A stretch of 64,000 nucleotides of DNA from Triops longicaudatus. Taxonomy: Eukaryota > Arthropoda > Branchiopoda > Notostraca > Triopsidae. A program made the position numbers and the translations under genes. Below, piece after piece: positions 25,199 through 37,392 of this stretch. Position 1 is the stretch's first letter. Every line of letters begins with the position of its first letter. Below the pieces are notes generated by a model. It saw nothing but the letters and a program-made list of their open reading frames with translations. It ran no database searches and was not told where the DNA came from. The stretch covers positions 124,001 through 188,000 of the forward strand of contig JAGQDJ010000105.1 in NCBI GenBank assembly GCA_022885665.1. The letters run 5' to 3'.

Positions 25199-28123
25199 AT
25201 GCAGCTAAATGCATGGGCCATATGGATAACTGCATTTACTACTGGAATGCTCCAGGTTGTGCATGGTGACATATACAGTGCATCGGCTGATTTATACAAC
25301 GTTTTTGAAATGGAACAACATCTGGTGACAACAATGCAGGAGTTTGTTAGTCAAGCTCAGCGTAAGCTCCAGTTAATGCAGAAGTGAGTTATTACTAGCC
25401 ACGCACCTATCAACCCTTTTTCGCATTTTAATTACCTTTTAACTTCGGCCCTTTTCTTTCTATTTTTTATTTCATTCTTCCATTCCACTAGGTATCTCGA
25501 TCAGTACCAAGCTTTACAAAATGAAAACGTGCAAACAGACGAAGATTTTATAGAAAAAATCTCAGGCAATCCAGTACACGCGTACCAGTTAATGCGTCGT
25601 TTAACGGTCGAATGGAAAGAAATAGACAAAGAACTTCAAAGAGATGACTGGACACAAGTTTTGCAACGGTTAAAAGCGACGACTTATGGAAAGAAGTTTC
25701 CCGAAGAAGATGACATGCACGGAGCAGCCCAGGCCTTGATTCGACTTCATGATACTTATGACTTAAACATTACCGAATTAACGCGTGGCAACGTATGGGG
25801 AATGCAAAGTCATGCTGGTAAGCATAATAACTAAGAATTAATTTGTAATAGTAATTTCTTTAACATCCCGCATTTATGATAAAATTATATATTACTTGTC
25901 TCATTAGATTTGACAGCACAAGATTGCTTGTTTATGGGCAAACACTGTTTCAATGCTCGGTTATACACGAGAGCGGTGGAATGGTTCGAAGAAGCTTTCA
26001 TTTTAGCCGGATTAGAGAACAATCGAACAGTCCGTCAAGACCAAGTAGCCCAATTTTTGGATTTAGCTACCAAGCGGGTAAAACTACATATTTGATAATC
26101 AATGGCTTAAATCTAATGGTGTTACGTTATCCCTTTTCTAATTCCCTTTACTTTTTATCTGGAAGAATAGCACGACGAGTCGTGGGAAAATGGTCAAATT
26201 GCTTACGTTTTCCCAGAACCTTTGCACAAAGTTCCCATCTCTGAGCAAAGAGAGTTGCTCAAGCAGAGAAGAAGCTATCGCATCGGCAAAAACACGGCTG
26301 ATTTGGATAATTTGGTCAATTTTAATGCCCTTTGTCGCGGAGAACAGCTTTTGGTACGAAATTCGTCCCGCTTTCCGAAAAGAAATCCAACACGTTATCA
26401 TTTTAATTATATTATTTAGGATGAAAAGTACGTGGCCAAACTGAAATGCTGGCTGGATAGACGGCGCCATCGTTACTTCACGTTAATGCCCGTGAAGCTC
26501 GAACAGCATCACTTATCGCCAGCAATTTACACTTTCCATGATGTTATAACTGACAAAGAAATCCAAATTATTAAGGAAATTGCAGCACCTAAAGTAATAA
26601 CAGATAACCTTAAAAAATCAATGAAATAAGTTAAATACCTTAGTTGGCTCGCGCGACCGTTCAAGGTCAGACTGGCACGCAGCATATAGTCTCTAATACC
26701 AGAACGTCCAAAACTGCGTGGTTTGGGGACAATTCTCACCCACTCTTGCCCAAGCTGTCGCACAGAATTAGCATGTTAACCGGGTTATCGACGAATACGG
26801 CCGAGGGCCATTCCGAAATGCTGCAGGTAAATCAAGGCCCCTATGACATAAGAGTTGATTTCTAGGTTCTACCGTTTCTTTTCTTAGGTACGTTCTTTTC
26901 TAGGCATTTTATTTTATTTTCCGTGCTCACGTTTAACTTCTACTTGTGCCCACTTTGAGGACTATATTTTTACTTCCTTTTTTTCCAACAATGCGACATT
27001 TTATCCTCGAAGCGACGAACATACGATTTCACTTTTAGGAATTTTCACAAACGAAAAGACTACGATAGGGTCATTAGAAGGAAGAAACAAAGCAAAGAAA
27101 GAACAAAACATAGAAATCACAACACTATTGTAATTATAAAGTCAAATAGCTTACTTTATTTTGTGACTCCCATCAAGACATTTTGCGTGACCTCCATTGC
27201 TAATTAATCGAAACGCTATTCAGGTCGCGAATTACGGAATCGGCGGCCACTACAGTCCGCATTACGATTACTTAATGAAGGATAAACCAAGCGAATTGGT
27301 AAGTAGTGTTACCTTCCAACTTAAGAATTTCCAGCCTCGAACTGATTCCTCACAGGATCACTGAACTTTGCTTTTTTCCCCTCTTTTCCTTGTCGTTTTC
27401 TGAATGCTTAATGCGTTATTTTGCTCGGACCATTATTGACCTTAGGTGACGAGCATGCCTGAACAGGAGATCCGAATTGGTGACCGAATCGCGACTTTCA
27501 TGTTTTATGTAAGTGACGCGAACAGAACACATGAAAGGAAACAATGGCTCTAGACAAAAATTCCTAGCCCCGACAAGACTAAAACGTATGTGACCTGCTT
27601 CTGGCTGCTTTTGCGTGATTTCGTTTCCTGTGTTTCTACCTGAACCATTCATGTCCTTTCAAGCTAAGTTAAAGTGTTTCGTTAGTTGCCAAAAAAGTTT
27701 TCGCGCAAACAGCTGGAAGTGGGCGACCGAATTGCAACGTTTATGTTTTACGTAAGTCGGGAGTTTCATGTTTCTGAACGAAATTTTTTTGGGGGATTGC
27801 GAATTTGAATACCAAGAATCTTTCATAGTTGAACGACGTCACAAAAGGTGGGGCTACCGCGTTTCCGAAAGCGGGTGTCTCAGTTACGCCCGTAAAAGGG
27901 TCAGCCGCTTTTTGGTGGAATTTGAAAAAGAGTGGGAAACCTGACATTTTAACGTTACACGGAGCTTGTCCCGTTGTCTACGGATCCAAATGGGGTAAAA
28001 TTAGGAAAATAAATAACGGAAATTTATGTACTTATCTTTCTTTATTCTTTAGTTAGTAATAAATGGATTCGAGAAACGGCTCAAACATTCAACAGACCTT
28101 GCAGTTTAGATATTAACGACTGA
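25199..28123 (+). CDS. P4HA: Prolyl 4-hydroxylase subunit alpha (collagen type)
   Basis: An ER-lumen Fe(II)/2-oxoglutarate dioxygenase that hydroxylates collagen prolines in complex with protein disulfide isomerase. Exons: 25199-25383, 25492-25817, 25908-26077, 26171-26353, 26420-26593, 26644-26826, 27224-27298, then 27446-27508 or 27686-27751, then 27829-27994 and 28053-28123. With one alternative exon the protein is 531-532 residues, the usual length. Residues 1 to about 22 form a signal peptide, followed by DIYSASADLYNVFEME, the start of the N-terminal dimerisation domain. The substrate-binding region contains LTAQDCLFMGKHCF. The catalytic domain has iron ligands His420 and Asp422 (YSPHYDY) and His497 (TLHGACP), and the 2-oxoglutarate-binding Lys507 (GSKW), counted with the 21-codon alternative exon. 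An in-frame upstream ATG at 25148 precedes a probable 5'-UTR acceptor, so I prefer 25199. Confidence 0.95.
27446..27508 (+). other. P4HA: P4HA alternative exon a (21 codons)
   Basis: Flanked by CTTAG and GTAAGT, phase 0 on both sides. It encodes VTSMPEQEIRI followed by GDRIATFMFY. The last ten residues are identical to those of the exon at 27686-27751. Including both exons would duplicate a strand of the catalytic jelly roll, so they are most likely used one at a time. Confidence 0.85.
27686..27751 (+). other. P4HA: P4HA alternative exon b (22 codons)
   Basis: Flanked by GTTAG and GTAAGT, phase 0 on both sides. It encodes LPKKFSRKQLEV followed by GDRIATFMFY, so it differs from exon a only in its basic first half. 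It can replace exon a without changing the frame. Vertebrate P4HA1 is known to carry a mutually exclusive homologous exon pair in its catalytic region. Confidence 0.85.
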
Positions 28124-28872
28124 AAAATTGCAAGCATTTAGAACGTTTTCTTCGTCATTTGTCAACTTTTCCTCACAGTGTCGTCTACGAATGTCTTCCA
28201 TTGATTGCACCAGTATCGGATAGGATCACAGGGATTATCGGCAATTGCTAGTCCAGTGTAGCCCTTGTTTATCGCTAAATTCAAGGGTTTTGAATGCAAA
28301 TATAACCAAGTTAACTTTTATAACGTGTCATTTTCTTTCAAGTATAGAAACATGTGACTTGCGTTTTGCAGCAAACGCTTTTATTTGGAAGTACTTTTCT
28401 GGGTTAAATGCACATAAAGTAATGTTTTCTTGATTATCACAGCTTTGAAACCTTAAACGAAAGATTTTCTTCTGGTTTTAACCAAGCTAACAGAAATAAG
28501 TCTACCTTCGATGCCACTCACCTTAAATAATTATGTTTCCAACCACGTTTTAATTCTTCAACCGTGGACCCTTAAATCCGGATTTCACTAGTGTCGACGA
28601 TTTCCTTGATCTCATTTTTCTCTTCCTGAAGTTCTTCGTTGGCTTATCATCCTTTTTGGCGTTTCGTTTATGATTACAGTTTCTGCGCGGGATTCATGGT
28701 AAATCTTTCTGACACATCTGCAGTTCGATTCTTTGGTTTCATAGATTTTGCTACTACAACAATTTTTTTAAAAAAATTCAATATTTGGCAAATCATAGAA
28801 CCTCTTAGCTCAATAATACAAAGAGCATAAATAAATATGCCCTTTAGCATTTTTGTCACTAAGCTCCTCACT
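28124..28872. other. Convergent 3' intergenic stretch
   Basis: About 0.75 kb between the stop codons of P4HA (plus) and THUMPD3 (minus). No gene seen. It should hold the two 3' UTRs. Confidence 0.5.
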
Positions 28873-31181
28873 TTATGTTTCCTCCTGTTCTCCCACTTCT
28901 GGTGCAAATGTAATTTCCGGAGGATTGCTAGACGCTTGTTCACAAGATTTTTCGCTTTCGCCGAGAGAATGACCCGATTCGGTGGAGATATTAGCGACTA
29001 CATCTTCCTTCATCGGCTTTGAAACTTTTTCTTTTTGGACAGGGGCAGCGAATGGTACGTTTGTACGATACAGGACAAAAACAAATGCGTTCAACCCTCC
29101 GTGATTTATCGACACCGTCCGCATATTTTTCCAAAGCTTCCCAACATTCTGCAGTCCCTGTTTTCAATCAGGATCTTCTTTACAACGTCAGACATTTTCG
29201 TTGAAAGTCATACTTTAATCATTGACGCTTTATCGTGAGTCATCAAAATCGCTTTGCCGGTTACTAGACGAGACGCAAATGCCAGCTGTCTTAAAACGCG
29301 TAAGTAGAGAACACGGTTGTCCGTCTGTTTTCCCATACGTTTCCCATACGGCTGCAAGAACATCAATTATAATAGCACGGATATCAATAAGACTTGCACA
29401 GCTTACTAAATCGGTAACAAAGATGTCGACGCTTCCTTGACGAACAGGTAACTCCCATATGTCCCACAAAAGAATATCAGGATTGATCGGTGCGCAAATG
29501 GCTTGCTTGCTTGCGTAAGCAACATTTAAGCGTGTCCTCTCCACAGCTTTGGCATACACGTCTGCACCAATGTTATAAGTCCATGGAAATCCAATCGACC
29601 CCTATAACAACGATCACGAAAATATAAGAAATATATAAATAATTTTTAAACAAACAAACTAGAGTTAAAAAAAATAATTAAAACATAGATTAACGAAAAG
29701 GACGAGTAAAAAGAAAATCCTTACTTCAATGGGCAAAGTTCCCGATCCACACATTGGATCAATTATGACGTCGCCCGGTGACGGGTGCGCCAAACGCAAA
29801 ATGTTGTAACACATAGTAGAACGGACCACCGTTCTTCCAAAAGCGCAAATGTTTCTCTTAAACAAGCTTTCTTTGCACAAAGCTAGGGAAACGTACACGC
29901 GGTCTGCAAAATAAAGCGAAATAGCATAAAAGTATTATTCGAATTCATTAAAAATTTAATCATGCATAAGCTTTTACGCAACTGTTGTCGATATTCAGGA
30001 TGATTTCGATGTCAAATTCCGTCATATCTACTTTCCAGTGATGCTTCTGAAATACTCCTGCTCCGAATGCTTTAGCAGCGTCCATGGAGCCGAAGGAGTG
30101 ATGTTTACCCACTCGGTGACAAGTGACGCGAAATTTTGGCCCTTTATAGCTTTCTGCTACTCCTTTACAGCTATCTGTTTCTGCTTCGCGCTGGAGACAA
30201 TTGTTTCGATAATTTGCAAAAGAAGCTTCTGTTTCCAGGCTTTCGGTTTTTACGACTTCTGGTACTTCGTCTAGAACCGGTGCTTCTTTGGTCGCGCTGT
30301 CCACCACCCGGCAGTTGGAGAGCTTAGCACTTTCTTCGATTATTTTCCTCTGCAGTTCAATTTCTTCTTGGATTGCTTCTTCCTTCTTTATCTCAGGTTC
30401 TTCGGCATTGTCTTTGTTGTCTACACCTTTACACTTTTTTAAGTGAACTCCATCTTCAATAGAAACGTCTTCATTTTGCTTTATATTTTCATTGGATTCC
30501 CCACTTTCAACCAGGTTGGCTTCGGAATTTTGGTATTCTTGAGAAATGTCGACGAATTCATTTTTTCCCGTTGTGTCAGATTGATTTTGAGCCGTTTTAG
30601 TTTTTATTGCAGCTTCTCGAAGTACTTTCGCTAAACGTCTTGACAAATCTTCATCTAACTGGGGACGCAATTCGCCTTCATAATGTGTTACATGCTTCCA
30701 TACCTGTAACGCCTTCTCCCAATTCAATTCCAACGCGATTTCCTTGAATTTTTCCAGTGCTCTGTCCTATAAGGAAATAAGCCAGACACCAAAAAATATT
30801 ATTTATATTTTCTTTCTTTTTTTTTATTTTTTACTTTGTCAGGAGGGAAATTCACATCTTGCATCAAACCAGCCATTACATTGACGTTATCTACTGATCG
30901 CAGCATCAACGCCTATACATGTATTTTCATTATGGAATGGGACGTATTTTCCTAAAGAATTTTACTTCTGAAGCGCGGCTAGTTGGAATATCAAAGAAAA
31001 GTCTACCGCGGAGCAAAGACGGATGAGATAGAAAACTTTCAGCAACTTCTTCCTTCGCAGTACCCTCAAACCCACTTACTACAGTAGCTTCTAATGTACA
31101 AATATTTTCATTATTAGGATTCAAGCCACCCAAAAACTTGGGATCTAGAATGCTGGGCAGTGTGTGTAGCCTCTTGGTCAT
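28873..31181 (-). CDS. THUMPD3: THUMP-domain tRNA (guanine-N2-)-methyltransferase
   Basis: Family role: SAM-dependent N2-methylation of guanosine in tRNA, working with TRMT112. Exons: 31181-30966, 30912-30835, 30766-29983, 29903-29725, 29601-29407, 29351-29214 and 29157-28873, about 624 residues. The N-terminus holds CTLEATVVSGFEGTAKEEV and the following beta-rich part. A THUMP segment FRVTCHRVGKHHSFGS lies just before the methyltransferase domain. That domain has DPMCGSGTLPIE (408-419, SAM loop), ILLWDIWELP and the catalytic TDLPYG (482-487). Between the two THUMP halves lies a long Glu/Lys-rich insert, about 120 residues, that makes the protein longer than the 507-residue human one. The tail is polar (28873 to about 28990). 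The junction 29983/29903 needs a weak donor (A|GTTGCG), although the resulting protein aligns without a gap. DPM1 ends 437 bp upstream on the same strand. Confidence 0.92.
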
Positions 31182-31617
31182 TTTTCCTAAAAAAAAATAA
31201 CAATAATAAAAAATCTCGCTAAATTTTAATGGAATCTTTTCCGTTAAAATTTACTTTAAAATTCTGAAAAAATATATTGCTGTAGCTTAAAAAGCGTTAC
31301 AGGGAGATCCAATGAAGGCTTACTTATTGTGACTTCTCTTTTTCACACGTGCAAAACGTGAGAAAACAAACGCTCACTTGCCATTGGCTGAAATACCGAC
31401 ACCCTTTTAAAGCGCCAAGTTTAAAATGCTGAATTAGGGAATGAGGGCACGCCTACTTTCGCTTCCAGAGAAATGACAAAGACCCAACGAGTTTGATTGC
31501 TTGGTTATTTACTCGGTATGTAAATATGCTAAAATTAAGAGAATGCCAACACCGTGTATTAATTTTTTTTTTGGAATGCGGCGCAAAAGGCGCTAAAACA
31601 GACACAAAACAACAAAC
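31182..31617. other. Intergenic stretch between THUMPD3 and DPM1
   Basis: 436 bp between the DPM1 stop and the THUMPD3 start, both on the minus strand. It should hold the DPM1 3' UTR and the THUMPD3 promoter. No gene seen. Confidence 0.5.
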
Positions 31618-32561
31618 TCATGTTGTGGCAAACAAGTATAACAAGCCTTTAGCGAACTGAATGATTTCGTTCCCGCCTAATTTGGATTCTCCGTAAACGC
31701 GGTCGACAAAACTTATCGGCACCTAGCAGAGAAAGTTTCAATAATCTTACCGTTACAAAGGTATTGTTTTAGTTACTTCTCCGATGGTGAACCCAAACTG
31801 ACGCGCTCGAACGATCATTTCCATTTGAAAAACGTATCCTTTCGAAGTACATGCCTTTACAAGCTTTTCCAGTACAGACTTCTTATACAGCCTGAAACTT
31901 CCGGTCAAGTCGGAAGCTCCGGGACGGAGCAACACTTGTGTAACGTAGTTAGCACCACGGCTAATGATTTTTCTTTTTAAATCCCAGCCAAACACACCCC
32001 CATCGCCGATATAACGCGTTCCTGATACAATATCATAATCCTTTTCTTTCTGTTTCTTGATAAACTGGGGAATAAATTTGGGCTACACAAAAAACTACTA
32101 ATTAATAGATCTTACGATTAGTCATATAAATTATTACGTGATGCGACAAATCAGCGTCCATTATAATAATAAAATTTCCTGTGGCGTGAGCCATGCCATG
32201 AATATAAGCCGTTCCCAGGCCCAGTTTCTTCTCTCTGGGACGAAGAACCTAAGTAGAGTTGAAACATGATAAGCTTTGGAAAACTCAGAATAAATGCTTC
32301 TTACAATTTTCTTGCTGCCGTATATGTTCTGAAGCTGCTTAGCTACTTCCAAAGTACCATCCGGACTTCCATCATCAATGATAATTATCTCAAAGTCGAA
32401 AGAGCTAACAAATTACACAAAAATATGTTAACAACTTTCCTTGCAAGCGTAACAACATTTTACCTCTCTTCTAAGTATTTTACAATCAGCCAAGTAATAA
32501 TGGGTAAGTTTTCTCGCTCATTATATGTAGGCAGTAAGATTGAGTATTTATCCGCAACCAT
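31618..32561 (-). CDS. DPM1: Dolichol-phosphate mannosyltransferase subunit 1
   Basis: A GT2 glycosyltransferase on the cytosolic face of the ER. It makes dolichyl-phosphate mannose from GDP-mannose for N-glycans, GPI anchors and O-/C-mannosylation. Exons 32561-32464, 32404-32305, 32248-32138, 32082-31777 and 31722-31618 give 239 residues, slightly shorter than the 260-residue human protein. MVADKYSILLPTYNERENLP starts the fold. IIIIDDGSPDGT (around 38-49) and DADLSHH (97-103) are the nucleotide and metal sites. GTRYIGDGG, WDLKRKIISRGANY and RPGASDLTGSFRLY are near-invariant, and it ends GESKLGGNEIIQFAKGLLYLFATT in family style. There is no C-terminal membrane anchor, as in the animal enzyme that depends on DPM3. 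Its 5' end faces Hikeshi. Confidence 0.97.
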
Positions 32562-33372
32562 TTTCCTGATTGGATTTACAAGTTGCAGAAAAAAAATAAC
32601 AAAACTGACGCACCAAGCTATCTTTCAGTATAGAAAGATGGAGGCGTGGTTTGTTCAGTGAAGTTCGCTGTTCTTCTACATCGCTGTTACGTTTCTCATT
32701 TTCATGCGATAACTATGGCAACTGATAATTAATAAACCTTAACATTTTGATACGGAAATAAGCACTCAATTTAATATAGGAAAAATATTTTTTTACAAAA
32801 TAAAGTAAACCACGATAGGATATACGGGATTATCTCTCATGTGTCAGCGGATGTCAAGAACCACATTTACATAAAAAATCTCATTGCTATTGGTAATTTG
32901 AAAAATCAGCTTTCTAAGCATTGCAAATTTCAACTCGACGGAATAAAATTTTCGTCAGTTTTGACTTTAAGAAAATGCGATTAAGTTCATAACGAAAGGT
33001 GAAACGACCAACCGAATAAACAGGCCTTCTTCTACACGCGTTTCACGAATGTAATACAGACAACAACCGATACTACGGCCGACGACACCGACGGTATTCT
33101 GACAATTACCGGCGACGATACCGAGAACCATAGGAAGCATCATAACTCATGTGCTAGAGATGTGGATTTGAGCCACTTCGCGGTTTGGCGCTCACGGCCA
33201 ACCAGCATCACTGTTTATTTGTGTCACGCGGATCTACTGTATTTAGAACGTACTCGAATCAATGCATGCCTGTGGTCTAGTGTGCGTGTCATTCAGTACT
33301 TTCTTGGAAGAAGCATTTTTTGCCACTCTTCGATTATTTATTAGTCATAAGCAGCTTTAAAATTATTATATA
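32562..33372. promoter_or_regulatory. Divergent promoter interval of DPM1 and Hikeshi
   Basis: 811 bp between two start codons that point away from each other. It must hold both promoters and 5' UTRs. I see no convincing TATA element or coding exon. The assignment rests on gene order only. Confidence 0.4.
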
Positions 33373-34150
33373 ATGGCAAATTCGCCCATGTTTGGCCTCA
33401 TTGTCTCCGGTCGCTTGGTACGAATGTTGACTTATAATAATTTTTATCGCACAGTAATTCACTGTAATTCCTTTACACATTTGACTTTATTGTTAAGCTC
33501 TTTAAGCTCTACGTTCACTTTTCAGTGGCTTACACTTCGTTAACCTTGTTGAAATTTAGTATTTTAAAGTAATAAAGGGTATGTTCTTATTCGCTTAGGT
33601 GCAAACGGATTTTCAACTCGTTGGCAATGCTCAATTCCTGATTAATATCCTAGAAGCTGATAGAATTAATCACTTGGTTGTGTTCTTAACTGGAAGTCAG
33701 CCGCTGCCTGAAGGTATGGGTGCTGCTGTCTATTTCAGCTGGCCTGAGCCAAACGCACCGCCTACGTTTCAATACCTTGGTTATATCAATAATGCGAAGC
33801 CCTCCGCCATTTTTAAAATTGCGAAACTCAAAGTCGACTCTCAAACCAATGCTAGCGGAGTTGTTTCTTTCGGTTCACTCAGTTCCCACCACGCCCAAAT
33901 TGGAATTTCGGTGGAACCCATGGAACGCATAGCAGATTTAAGCCCCGCACCTACCACGGAACCTACCTCGATTCCTGCTTTTGCTGAATTTGCGGGAAAA
34001 ATGATCGAAAACCTGTACAATTACGCCATGAGCTTCGGAATTAGCGTGCCAAATTCCTCGGATGTCATGATACCCGCGAGTGCCTTAACTAATTGGTACA
34101 AAACATTCAGACAACGCTTCGAGAAAAACCCGTACTTCTGGAGAAGCTAG
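33373..34150 (+). CDS. HIKESHI: Hikeshi (HSP70 nuclear import carrier, OPI10 family)
   Basis: Family role: carries ATP-bound HSP70 into the nucleus during heat stress by binding FG-nucleoporins. Two exons, 33373-33417 and 33599-34150, join in phase 0 for 198 residues, the family length (human 197). MFGLIVSGRLVQTDFQ opens the beta-sandwich N-terminal domain. INHLVVFLTGSQPLPEGMGA, VYFSWPEP, YLGYINNAKPSAIFKI and AQIGISVEPME follow the human protein closely. The C-terminal helix region has FAGKMIENLYNYAMSFGI and ends WYKTFRQRFEKNPYFWRS. A short spacer of 106 bp separates it from the convergent TADA3 stop codon, so the 3' UTRs probably overlap. Confidence 0.97.
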
Positions 34151-34256
34151 CATCAAAAGGAAAAAGGCTTCTGTATTTCGTGTTTCGTTTTATCGTACAT
34201 TGAATAGTGTTCAGTCTCGTGATCTTGTACTCACTTCTTTCGTTATAAAAGAGGAG

Positions 34257-36802
34257 CTAACGGTTGTTTAATTGTCGCAAAAGATCTTCCCGCTCTCGTA
34301 AAGCCTTCCAGGCCTGTTCTTTCTCCTTTTTATTGGGCGGTTTCCGTTTCTGTCGCGCTGCGGTTAACTTTTTGTACAAATCCACAACCTTCGTATTCGA
34401 AAATACAAAAGAGAAAAATTAAATCAGCACTACTCATACGAATCAGTACTGGAGTAGGATAAAAACGAGACATAAGGAATACGGAAATACCTCTTGGTCA
34501 ACGACGTTTAGCTTGCTCTTAAGCTGTTGGCGACTGATTTCGCGCTTGGCACGTTCGCGTAAGCGTTTCAATTGCTCCAAGTTATGGTTGGCAATCATTT
34601 GCAATTCATTTTGACATCTTTTCAGCTCTGCCAGAATTTCGTCATCTTCTGGAGCCTCCTTTTCAAAGTTAGTCGGATAATTAATAAATCTCTAAAAGTT
34701 CCTATGAGAATCTGTACTTCTTTCACTTCGTCGAAGAAAATGCCTTGCTCTTTCAATTCTCGTGTAATTTGACGTTCTATTGCTGAAGCTTGGCTAGGAC
34801 CCATTTTTACTGCAGAGTGTTGAGCATTCTCTCCTTCACTGTCTAAATGGTGACAAACAAGGTTATATTAATCTCAGTTTCAACTAGGTTAAATGAAAAT
34901 AAAATATTCATACAGACGGATTCCGATTGTGTTAACCGCTTCGACAAAATTTTCCTTCGTTAGCAATGGGATTTTACGTTAATTTTAAAGCATTTACTGA
35001 CGAACAGCATGAGAATTTCCCTCAGTGAACTCAGGATATTACATCAAGGCAAAAAAACATTTCAGTAATTATTTCAATTTGGAATTTTCTATGACTTTTT
35101 TAATGCATTTAACACAGGAATCCAATTTTGTCAACTATCCACGTATCAACTGCACCTTCGGTCCTCACCGGTTGGCAAAATCAGAGTTCTACTGTATAGC
35201 AAAACTCCTGAAGATGAAATTTTTTTCGGTGTATCGAATGCAAGGTTTTACATATACGTAAAATTATTCGAGTATTGTCCACTGATCAGGTTTTGTTTAT
35301 AATGGTATGAGCGCTAAAAAATACTTGAAGTTAGTCTTGTAATTGATTACAAGTGTTGTAACGGATCACATAGAACTGAATCCCTTCGATCTCCGACCTA
35401 ATAGTATTTGTATAATAATATAATAGCATTTTTATTTTAAGCGGGATTCGTTACGGTGAGATTTTAGTGTTTACACGTGTAATTATTATTTCCTATTGTT
35501 GTAGATTATCACTTTGAGTTATCTTTGGTTCATGTTTACCTTGTTCAAAATCCATCGCGTCCTCAGCAGACGACGCAATATTGTTGTCCATTAAAGCTGA
35601 CACGAGTCTCTGGGTAAAGGGACCACAAACGACTGATGATGACGCACTATTCTGCCCCCTGAGTTTAAAAAAAAAATAACGTAAGTATATTTACACACGC
35701 TATAAAAATTTTACCATGATCTCTGAGCGGCGTCCAAAACTCGCTGGGAATCTTTCAGTCCGCCACATGTACCATTATTCGCCCTTTTGGATACTGCTGG
35801 AGTCTGTGCTTGCTGCAATTTCATACTTTCTTTCTGTTCTTGCTGCATATCTTCTTCTGCCCATTTCAATGTATAATGTTTGCCCAAGGGTGGAATTCGC
35901 ATATATTCTTGATCATCACCATGTGTTTCAATTAAGTCGTCCAACAACTATGAAAACATTCTGCAATATATTCTATTGCTTTTTAATGGAAGAGGCTACC
36001 TTAATATCGTCGTATGTGATTTCGCCACAGTAGGAATCAACGAAGGACCAAAATCTGTTAGGTGCATCATCTTTCATCGAAGAGGATACGCGAAACTGAT
36101 CACAAGATTCGTCGTCTGTCTCAACTCTCTACAAGCGAAAAAAAGTTACCATATTATTACGAATCTTTTATAATTTAATACTACTAAATTGAAGGCAAAC
36201 TACTATTTATACACCTGGACTAAAATATAACTAGACTGCCAGGTAACTCTCTGATACATACGTTTCACTTCTATGAATCAATACATGTCACAAACTACGA
36301 AAATAATCAATGAATAGTCCATTTCTTATTATTAGTTTTTCTAGTTTGAAATTAATATATTTGTATTTTAATATATTATATTACCCCTTTGTATTTTGGA
36401 GGTTTGGAGCCCAAAGGTGGAGTCGAAACATCTCTTCTAGAACCTTCTTTTAATTTTTTTGGAGATTTCTCATCTTGTTTGCTTCGTTTGGGAGGCGAAG
36501 GTGGCTAATTTGAAAAATAAACAGGCATTTATTTAAAGAAAGACTATCAGTCCAAAACAAAAGTTATTCAAATGTTGAGGAATATGAGCATTTACTATTA
36601 CTGACGAACTTTTCTCTTTTCCTTGGCTTTTTTCGCCATCGTCCAAAGAATTTAACTGCCTCTAGAAAACGCAAACCGAAACACATTAGAAGATTTAAAG
36701 AATTAGATAACTTTTATGGGTTACTTGAATTGTGCGAGAATCCACTACAATATTACATAACAAAGTTTCTAACTCCAACTGTAACGAATCTAAGTCTTCC
36801 AT
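34257..36802 (-). CDS. TADA3: Transcriptional adapter 3 (ADA3, SAGA/ATAC complex)
   Basis: A subunit of the histone acetyltransferase module (GCN5-ADA2-ADA3-SGF29) of SAGA and ATAC, acting in the nucleus. Ten exons join in phase: 36802-36725, 36661-36602, 36504-36385, 36128-36000, 35947-35715, 35658-35540, 34842-34727, 34658-34491 and 34388-34257 (nine listed junction-to-junction; the first holds the ATG), 384 residues. The start MEDLDSLQLELETLL matches the conserved N-terminal helix. A Lys/Pro/Ser-rich linker follows. Next come NRFWSFVDSYCGEITYDDIK, the IPPLGKHYTLKWAEEDMQQEQ block, CGPFTQRLVSALMDNNI, and the C-terminal coiled coil ending in ARQKRKPPNKKEKEQAWKAL, all diagnostic of ADA3. It lacks about 50 residues relative to the human protein (432), mainly at the N-terminus. 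Confidence 0.94.
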
Positions 36803-37391
36803 TTGTACACCTCAGCTTCCAGTTAAATATATCAAATATATCTTCTGTTTACAATTCAAGAAATCTTGAGTTTTGTTTACTTATGTAGAGGCTTTGCTAA
36901 ATATTACGTTGAAGGGCTTTCTTCGTGGTAATAACGTATATATTCTAGAGATTCATTCTATACGAGGCAAAGTTTCGTGTCAATAGCAACAGCTCTGGCA
37001 TATTCGCTATCCCCTAAGTCGGGTTAAAGGTGTTGTCACTAGAGTGGCTGCCATGATTCTGCGCGCGAAATACAAGAGATATTTTTTTAAAAAAAGGAGA
37101 AAATAAACATCCGTGCTTAGTTGAAAACCGCGACTGTTCGGAAATTTAGAAGTACAAAATACTGCGAAGCATTAAAAATGTAATCCACGTTCAGCTCAAT
37201 CAACCAGATTTATGTTTTACAGATAAGCTCACTGGTTTTGGAATTAATAATTTTATTTACTTCTTTTGAGTAAACACCGGTTTGTTAGAAAAGCAAAGAA
37301 GTGAGAATATAAACTAAGGAGTGAACTATGAAAACAACATTTACTCATTTCAGACACGATACCAATAGACACATCTTCCAACTCTGAATGT
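36803..37391. other. Intergenic stretch between TADA3 and selenoprotein W
   Basis: About 0.6 kb upstream of TADA3 and downstream of the proposed SECIS of the selenoprotein gene. No exon recognised. It should hold the TADA3 promoter and the end of the selenoprotein 3' UTR. Confidence 0.4.
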
Positions 37392-37392
37392 T

